A stretch of DNA of 6,530 bases from Desulfobacterales bacterium (lineage in GTDB: Bacteria > Desulfobacterota > Desulfobacteria > Desulfobacterales > C00003106), in NCBI GenBank assembly GCA_030613165.1, contig JAUWMN010000099.1, positions 1 to 6,530 on the forward strand, read 5' to 3'. The translations under genes were made by a program, and so were the position numbers. Of the stretch, positions 1 through 3,821 are shown one piece after another. The notes under the pieces were generated by a model that saw only the letters and a program-made list of their open reading frames with translations, ran no database searches and was not told where the DNA came from. Numbering within the stretch: position 1 is the first letter of the stretch; each line of letters opens with the position of its first letter.

Positions 1-2
1 CA

Positions 3-26
3 ATTCCTAAATTCCTAAATTCGCAA
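3..26. repeat. 8-bp tandem repeat, two exact copies plus one degenerate
   Basis: The unit ATTCCTAA occurs exactly twice (3-10 and 11-18) and is followed by ATTCGCAA (19-26), which differs at two positions. The array may continue beyond the left edge of the window. No function can be assigned. Confidence 0.7.
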
Positions 27-29
27 TCA

Positions 30-53
30 CCTGTAAAAAGGACTTTTTACAGG
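30..53. repeat. perfect 11-bp inverted repeat (palindrome)
   Basis: CCTGTAAAAAG (30-40) and CTTTTTACAGG (43-53) are exact reverse complements separated by GA. The stem is AT-rich and has no T-run outside it, so it is a poor intrinsic terminator. It could be a cruciform, a protein-binding site, or a small dispersed repeat. The GTAAAAAG core also occurs near 6331 in the sequence TTTCGTAAAAAGTC, after the transglycosylase gene. Confidence 0.75.
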
Positions 54-56
54 TAC

Positions 57-92
57 ATCAAATTTGACTTTACATGTACTATTCGGTTAACT
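57..92 (+). promoter_or_regulatory. sigma-70-like promoter segment, copy 1 of a duplicated motif
   Basis: TTGACT (64-69) and TTAACT (87-92) are separated by 17 bases, a good housekeeping-promoter geometry. Positions 57-90 match 3778-3811, upstream of the transglycosylase gene, at 29 of 34 bases; both share ATTCGGTTAA across the -10 end. The spacer of this copy contains the palindrome TACATGTA (71-78). No + strand gene follows: the next structured element is a hairpin with a T-run at 118-161. It may be the orphaned promoter of a lost gene or the promoter of a very short transcript. Confidence 0.5.
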
Positions 93-117
93 AAGTAAAT
101 TAATAAAGAGATTTTCG

Positions 118-161
118 ACACATCCTTTAAGGGATAACGACCAAAGGATGTCTCCTTTTTT
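118..161 (+). terminator. hairpin with T-run, probable intrinsic terminator on the + strand
   Basis: ACATCCTTT (120-128) pairs exactly with AAAGGATGT (143-151). The stem can extend to GA/TC at 118-119 and 152-153 with one mismatch. The loop is 14 bases (129-142), and a T-run follows at 156-161. The order stem then T-run fits Rho-independent termination of rightward transcription. It lies only about 20 bases after the predicted start from the promoter at 64-92. Confidence 0.5.
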
Positions 162-178
162 GCCCCCAGGGGCGTCCT

Positions 179-220
179 AAAAAAGAAAAAGGCTGTTAAA
201 GTGGATAACCTTCAGCAGCC
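179..220 (-). terminator. intrinsic terminator of the minus-strand membrane-protein gene
   Basis: Read on the minus strand, GGCTGCTGAAGG (220-209) pairs with the segment at 201-191 ending in ACAGCC, with one G-U pair and one mismatch. A T-rich tract with one interrupting C follows (190-179). It lies about 90 bases past the stop codon at 312 and closes the leftward transcription block. Confidence 0.75.
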
Positions 221-311
221 TCTAATCCGTATTTTCAAGAGAAATTTATAATTATCCCCGTCCCCTTGGATCCTTGTTGCCCCTTCGCTCCAGGACAGCT
301 CTCTATCGTTA

Positions 312-650
312 TTATCCAGCGCTACCAATATTGAACACCGCCGGGGCAAAGAAGCCAATAAAACCCGCGACAAAGAATATTACCACTAAAACAATTACCG
401 CAATAACAAATCGCTCACTACGAAAGCCCCTTTTCTTCAATGTGTTAGCTTTTCTATAGGCGTCTATTGCAGCACCAAGGGTTATAAGAATCCCTACAGG
501 CAGAAAAACGTAAGACAAGACCATAAAGGAACCAAAGAAAACGAGAGCTTTAGCCATTTCATTATTATAAAACTGGCCTAACCCGGGGAACAGTAATGAA
601 AATATAAATGCCCATAACGGCCCATGAGTTGCTTCTTTCGCGTTATTCAT
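312..650 (-). CDS. small multi-pass membrane protein, TM2/DUF5683-like
   Basis: A 112-residue protein. The N-terminal motif AFIFSLLFPGLGQFYNNE (residues 14-31), with the later DAYRKA (63-68), matches the style of small membrane proteins in which a hydrophobic hairpin carries PGLGQ-Y-N (TM2-domain and DUF5683-like families). Hydrophobic stretches lie at about 11-24, 33-62 and 81-106, with a basic cytosolic-type loop KKRGFRSER at 72-80. I chose the ATG at 650 because the motif starts directly after it. A TTG start at 731 would add 27 residues unlike the family, in a frame overlapping another open tail. The ribosome site is weak (AGG a few bases upstream). No enzymatic function is visible; the family is largely uncharacterised. 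It sits at the distal end of the leftward block and ends before the terminator at 220-179. An immunity or membrane-stress role is possible but unsupported. Confidence 0.7.
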   Translation of the reverse strand: MNNAKEATHGPLWAFIFSLLFPGLGQFYNNEMAKALVFFGSFMVLSYVFLPVGILITLGAAIDAYRKANTLKKRGFRSERFVIAVIVLVVIFFVAGFIGFFAPAVFNIGSAG

Positions 651-657
651 AGTCCTA

Positions 658-774
658 TCATCCGCGACCAACCCCACCGCCACCACTGCCGGGTAGTTCA
701 GGCACAGCAGGATGAGCAGGTTTTGGCTCAATCAGTTTTACTCCACATATTACTTCAACGGTGAATGCCGTATT
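658..774 (-). pseudogene. possible C-terminal remnant of a gene interrupted by the transposon
   Basis: On the minus strand, directly outside the left transposon end, a frame without its own start runs to TGA at 660-658. It reads NTAFTVEVICGVKLIEPKP, then a proline-rich stretch (AHPAVPELPG), and ends in SGGGGVGRG. Such a proline/glycine tail looks like a protein C-terminus rather than random DNA. The stop lies 7 bases before the ATG at 650, as in a tight operon. No matching 5' part is visible on the far side of the transposon (1867-2050), so the rest may have been deleted. The alternative is chance openness over about 40 codons. I do not recognise a family. Confidence 0.25.
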
Positions 775-799
775 GGGGACGTTCTTTAGTTTATAAGTT
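775..799. repeat. left terminal inverted repeat of the transposon
   Basis: It begins GGGGACGTTCTT and ends TTTATAAGTT. It matches the reverse complement of 1842-1866 with two mismatches (positions 13 and 15 of the repeat). It overlaps the transposase stop codon at 788-786. Confidence 0.8.
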
Positions 800-1814
800 T
801 GTGATCGTCAAGCAGTGAGTATTGATTCTGTTTTGCGATTTCTTCACCACGTTTAACAGATAAGCTTATGGCAGGTTGAGATAATCGCAGTTTGCGTGAG
901 AGTTCCGCCATGCGCATTCCAAGTTCCCTGACGGCCCAATAGCACAGCAAACTCCTTGCCCGAACCGTAAGGGGATATTTCCCTTTTGCCCACACTTCTT
1001 CGGGTTTAATTCCAAGTAGATGAGAAATTCGCTGGACAACTCTGTCAAGATCAAATCCCTTAGCCTGAAGAGAATATTTTGTATCCAGTTCCTCCTGGGC
1101 AGCCTTGAGGACTTGATCGACAAAATCGCCATCTCCCAGAATCCGTTCATCGCCTTTTTGATAAACTTTTGCCTTTTGCATCGCTTTTACGTTTGACCAT
1201 CCGCCTACGCTGCGTATCAAACCTCCACCGGTCAGATCAGTTCTTTTCCCCTGAGCGATTCCTTTTTGGACATAAGATCGATATCGCCGGCGGGCAAGAG
1301 AAGTTTTTGTATCGAATAACCGGAGGACACCATTCACATCCTGCCAGTTGTTCTTCCTTTTTCCCATAACCACACTGTGGCCGGCAAAAGGAAATTTATC
1401 AAGCGCCTTTAGATCCTCAACAATCCCTGCACGCAGCGGATTCAGATGAATATAGCGAACCAGTTCAAGCAAATAGGAATTTTCCTGACAGAGGATGGAT
1501 TTGTAACGGTTTTGAAAAAGGTGACCGTGACGACGGTGCCTTCGATTATATGAAATCGCATAGCCGGTCAAAAGCCGTCTCATGACCGTGGCAATAGGGG
1601 CCGTGCCGGTTTTCAAAAGGAAATGGAAATGGTTCGGAATCAGCGCCCATGCATAGCAGACTGTTCCGGTTTCTTTCAGGATTCTGTCCAACCTGTATAG
1701 GAAGTTGTTTCGGTCGAAATCATCCTTAAAGATTTTATTTTTTTCAATGCCCCTGGCAATAATGTGGTGGAGGGCGCCAGGAGCATCTATCCTGGATTTC
1801 CTTGGCATATGCAT
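786..1814 (-). CDS. REP-associated tyrosine transposase (Y1/IS200-like) with DnaA-type C-terminal HTH
   Basis: A 342-residue, apparently intact transposase. The N-terminal half (about 1-135) is a Y1 HUH domain: MPRKSRIDAPGALHHIIARG at 3-22, the metal-binding His-x-His as NHFHFLL (HFH at 62-64), the family signature YNRRHRRHGHLFQNRYKS (89-106), and RYIHLNPLRAG (120-130), whose Tyr121 is the likely nucleophile. Such enzymes cut and rejoin single-stranded DNA at palindromes. The C-terminal part (about 254-328) resembles the DnaA DNA-binding domain: VVQRISHLLGIKPEEVW, a long helix RARSLLCYWAVRELG, then the HTH MAELSRKLRLSQPAISLSV. This makes it longer than minimal RAYT proteins, a known subclass. 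ATG at 1814 is the first start; ATG at 1808 (MPRKS) is equally likely and is the usual family start. No clear ribosome site precedes either, which fits low expression. No frameshift or missing motif is seen. Confidence 0.88.
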   Translation of the reverse strand: MHMPRKSRIDAPGALHHIIARGIEKNKIFKDDFDRNNFLYRLDRILKETGTVCYAWALIPNHFHFLLKTGTAPIATVMRRLLTGYAISYNRRHRRHGHLFQNRYKSILCQENSYLLELVRYIHLNPLRAGIVEDLKALDKFPFAGHSVVMGKRKNNWQDVNGVLRLFDTKTSLARRRYRSYVQKGIAQGKRTDLTGGGLIRSVGGWSNVKAMQKAKVYQKGDERILGDGDFVDQVLKAAQEELDTKYSLQAKGFDLDRVVQRISHLLGIKPEEVWAKGKYPLTVRARSLLCYWAVRELGMRMAELSRKLRLSQPAISLSVKRGEEIAKQNQYSLLDDHKLIN

Positions 1815-1841
1815 TTTATATCACAAACGGCATTGGCAGGC

Positions 1842-1866
1842 AACTTATAAAATGAAGAACGTCCCC
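1842..1866. repeat. right terminal inverted repeat of the transposon
   Basis: It is the reverse complement of 775-799 at 23 of 25 positions and ends GAACGTCCCC at the outer edge. It lies 28 bases upstream of the transposase start, so it probably overlaps the transposase promoter or leader region. Confidence 0.8.
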
Positions 1867-1881
1867 TAACGTCCTAGCCTG

Positions 1882-1973
1882 TAATCAGCATGCAAAAAAG
1901 CCGCGCCATCCGCCAAGTTTTGTGGCGGGATCAGTCACGGCTTTTGCAGCTTCTTACATAATATAGCTGATTA
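1882..1973 (-). terminator. nested hairpin acting as terminator, stronger on the minus strand
   Basis: Three nested pairings are visible: TAATCAGC (1882-1889) with GCTGATTA (1966-1973); the AGCCG side at 1899-1903 with CGGCT (1938-1942), flanked by A6 on the left and T4 on the right; and CCGCCA (1910-1915) with TGGCGG (1923-1928), closing a 7-base loop. Read leftward, the stem is followed by TTTTTT, so it would end transcription of the small membrane-protein gene 2366-2052, about 110 bases past its stop. It is also usable as a weaker rightward terminator. Its multi-stem shape and position beside a REP-type transposase raise the option that it is a REP-like mobile palindrome. Confidence 0.6.
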
Positions 1974-2051
1974 TCAAACAGCCAGATGCCTTATCCCCCA
2001 GCCGCCCGTCCCGTCCAAAACCGAGGAAAAGCGGTTAAAAAAGCTTGAAAG
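1974..2051. other. intergenic spacer, nothing recognised
   Basis: The stretch between the structured terminator and the stop codon of the small membrane protein shows no gene, repeat or clear site on either strand. Confidence 0.5.
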
Positions 2052-2366
2052 TTATTCAACTATGCCCCGCATCTCTCTCCACAAGTCCCATTCTCCCAAC
2101 AATGTTATCTCTATTGTCCCCCAAATAATGATAATTAGCCACGAGAGTAATGGTACAAAGAACCATTTTCTTGGGCTTCCAGGATAAAACCCACCAACAT
2201 AATATTGCACAATAAGGGTCAGAACGCCTGTGAAGAGTACAAATTTAATTACTATGTTAACTACTTCCCTGCTTGAAATGTTGAACAAGAACGCAGCTGT
2301 AATAGCAGGAAATGATCCCCAAACTAGAATTCCCATTAAGAGCCATAAGAAGTGCTTCTTTGTCAT
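2052..2366 (-). CDS. small three-helix membrane protein, candidate RHS immunity protein
   Basis: A 104-residue protein starting MTKKHFLWLLMGILVWG. Three hydrophobic helices are visible at about 6-28, 35-57 and 68-90, with a short charged tail (GEWDLWREMRGIVE). I do not recognise a family. It follows the RHS fragment on the same strand by 54 bases. In polymorphic toxin loci (RHS, CdiA) the gene right after the toxin-bearing C-terminus normally encodes its immunity protein, and small membrane proteins serve this role for membrane-targeting toxins; assigning that job here is inference. The start is uncertain: ATG at 2366 lacks a clear ribosome site, and a TTG at 2387 would add seven residues. 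A 16-codon frame starting at 2413 (MKKLLLTIIWTDLIRI) ends in TGA overlapping this ATG as ATGA, so the gene may be translated by coupling. Confidence 0.65.
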   Translation of the reverse strand: MTKKHFLWLLMGILVWGSFPAITAAFLFNISSREVVNIVIKFVLFTGVLTLIVQYYVGGFYPGSPRKWFFVPLLSWLIIIIWGTIEITLLGEWDLWREMRGIVE

Positions 2367-2420
2367 ATTCTGATCAAGTCCGTCCAAATTATAGTCAGGA
2401 GTAACTTTTTCATAAAAGCA

Positions 2421-2756
2421 TCATTGCCTGCTGTCGGAGCCTCCGGAAATCATCCGCCGAGCCTCTCTTACTGTAACTGTGATGGGCGGGTTCCCTTTGA
2501 TCGGCCCCATAAGCAAACTGTTTACAAGTGGTGCATTTTGAAGGTAAACGGGATATGCGTAGTATCCCACTGCAGCAACAAGCGGAATGACCTCACACGC
2601 AGCAGCTAATCCCAGAGCTGTTTTAGCAAAAGGATCTCCATGGATCGCCAATTGAGTTATATCCTTAGTAGCTTGTCCTACGGAATATAAACCTCCTTTT
2701 GCTCCTTCGGTGATAGCAGTGGCGATTCCCTGTAGTATATCTCCTACAGCAGAAAA
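2421..2756 (-). other. variable C-terminal (toxin-position) region of the RHS protein
   Basis: This is the stretch after the final DPFG of the core, 111 residues. It begins SAVGDILQGIATAITEG, has a hydrophobic segment (TALGLAAACEVIPLVAAVGY) long enough to span or insert into a membrane, and ends with a basic segment VREARRMISGG and SDSRQ. No nuclease, deaminase or ADP-ribosyltransferase motif is visible. By position it is the effector of the RHS protein; membrane insertion is one possible mode of action, and the membrane-located neighbour would fit. It could also be a degenerate or truncated toxin, since the terminal SDSRQ ends abruptly. Confidence 0.5.
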
Positions 2757-3725
2757 TCCAAATGGATCCACCCAATTTACCGGATCTCCGACACAATACC
2801 CATACAGATTAACATCCCCGCCGGCAAATCCTATCGGGTCCTTTGCCGTCCATCTGCCGGTCTCTGGGTCATAGTCGCGGAACCCGAATCTGACCAGCCC
2901 GGTATCTCTATCGTGCAGCCCGCCCGCAAATCCAAATGGAATAGTAAACGCTGGGTTGCTATCATTAAGTATATTCCCAAAACTATCATAGTCAATCTTT
3001 TTTATAATGTTTCCAGAGGCATCCACGACCAATCGGATGGAACCGACCTGGTCGGGGATGAGATAGTACGCCCATCTCCATGGTTGCAGGTACTCGGCTA
3101 TCGGCATAGCTGAAACGCATGACGAGGTTATCGCTTCCGTCGTATACTGCAAGGAGCCTTGTGAGCCCCTGCCAGAGATACTTTTCAGCAATAACGCCGT
3201 TGACTTTCTTTGCAATTCTTCTCCCCAATGGATCATGGAGATATTCCATAGTTCTTCCATCAGGAAGTACGACTTTCTTCAGTTCGCCTGTGGAAGCATA
3301 AGTGTAAGTCGTAACTCCTTCTGATGTAGACTTTGATGTCAGGAACCCATCCACATCATACTGATAGGTATCGTTTTCTACTGTAAGAAGATGATCTTCG
3401 ATATCGTACGTGCTTGTTCTTCCAGTAATGCCTCTGGGGTCATTCCGTTCATATTCCCTGTTTCCATTAGCATCATACTGGTATTCTTCTATAACCGCAC
3501 CATCCCGCGCAACCGTAAGCAACCGTCCCAGATTGTCATACACATACTCCCAATTGATCGTCTCGCCATCGATAATTTCTGTCCTGGTCAAAATCCTCCC
3601 CACCCGATCGCGGGCAAAGGCAAGGTTGTAAGACACGCCGCCTACGTTGTAGGCAAGATTCTCCGTCTCTCCATAGCCGTTAAATCCCCGCCTTCAGCCC
3701 AACTATAGTAACTGTCTGGCGTCAC
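2421..3725 (-). pseudogene. RHS repeat protein, 3' part only, broken by at least two frameshifts
   Basis: Read leftward, three frames join into one RHS protein. Segment one (from 3725) reads VTPDSYYSWAEGGD. It shifts near 3684-3682, where one lost T in a T-run explains the break, to GFNGYGETENLAYNVGG. YD-type repeats follow (YVYDNLGRL, YQYDANGNR, YQYDVDGFL, LPDGRTMEYLHDPLGRR) up to RFSYADSRVPATMEMG. A second shift at about 3075-3069, in a G-run, leads to AYYLIPDQVGSIRLV and the RHS core: PFGFAGGLHDRDTGLVRFG, RDYDPETGRW, DPIGFAGGDVNLYGY, and DPVNWVDPFG. The core ends near 2757, and a 111-residue C-terminal region follows to the stop at 2421. In intact RHS proteins the core forms a shell that encapsulates a variable C-terminal toxin and cuts itself at a DPxG pair; here the two DPxG motifs are 20 residues apart. 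The N-terminal majority of the gene is missing: coding resemblance fades at about 3725, just before the promoter of the divergent gene. Assembly error at the two homopolymers is the main alternative to a true pseudogene. Confidence 0.88.
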
Positions 3726-3777
3726 TCAGGATTGGAGCCAGGGAGGTAAGGGCCTTCGGAAGCGCTGATATCTCTCA

Positions 3778-3813
3778 ATCAAGTTTGACATTATAGGTAT
3801 TATTCGGTTAAAT
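3778..3813 (+). promoter_or_regulatory. sigma-70-like promoter of the SPOR/SLT gene, copy 2 of the duplicated motif
   Basis: A perfect TTGACA (3785-3790), a 17-base spacer, and TTAAAT (3808-3813) precede the ATG at 3822. Transcription would start at about 3819-3822, at or just before the start codon, and no Shine-Dalgarno sequence is present, so the mRNA is probably leaderless. Positions 3778-3811 match 57-90 at 29 of 34 bases. The segment begins close to where RHS coding resemblance is lost on the other strand. Confidence 0.65.
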
Positions 3814-3821
3814 TAATAACG

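Larger units (their letters stand above)
775..1866 (-). mobile_element. single-ORF IS200/REP-type transposable element with 25-bp terminal inverted repeats
   Basis: The element is 1,092 bp and is almost filled by one transposase gene (786-1814), read leftward. Its ends are inverted repeats, 775-799 and 1842-1866, matching at 23 of 25 positions and starting GGGGACGTTCTT at both outer edges. The transposase stop codon lies inside the left repeat. No convincing target duplication is seen (TATT on the left, TAAC on the right). Long TIRs are not the norm for Y1 (HUH) transposases, which usually recognise subterminal hairpins, so these may be matching recognition motifs rather than DDE-style TIRs. 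The short AACGTCC at 1868-1874 repeats part of the right end just outside it. Confidence 0.7.

Noticed and set aside
274..459. Short open frame on the + strand over the end of the small membrane-protein gene.
   Set aside because: It lies antisense to a better-supported gene, has low-complexity Lys/Thr composition, and has no ribosome site.
651..731. Upstream extension of the small membrane protein to a TTG start at 731.
   Set aside because: The added 27 residues do not resemble the family and overlap another open tail; the characteristic PGLGQ motif begins soon after the ATG at 650.
774..1867. Target-site duplication around the transposon.
   Set aside because: TATT on the left and TAAC on the right do not match, and Y1 transposases usually make no duplication.
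1882..1973. Integron attC site.
   Set aside because: It lacks the GTTRRRY/RYYYAAC ends, has flanking A and T runs typical of a terminator, and there is no integrase or gene-cassette series here.
3076..3260. Start of the RHS C-terminal frame at the ATG at 3260.
   Set aside because: The first 60 or so residues of that frame overlap real RHS repeats in another frame and make no RHS-like sequence; the true switch is near 3071.
3391..3708. Open frames on the + strand opposite the RHS repeats.
   Set aside because: They are antisense shadows of clear RHS coding sequence and show no recognisable protein features.
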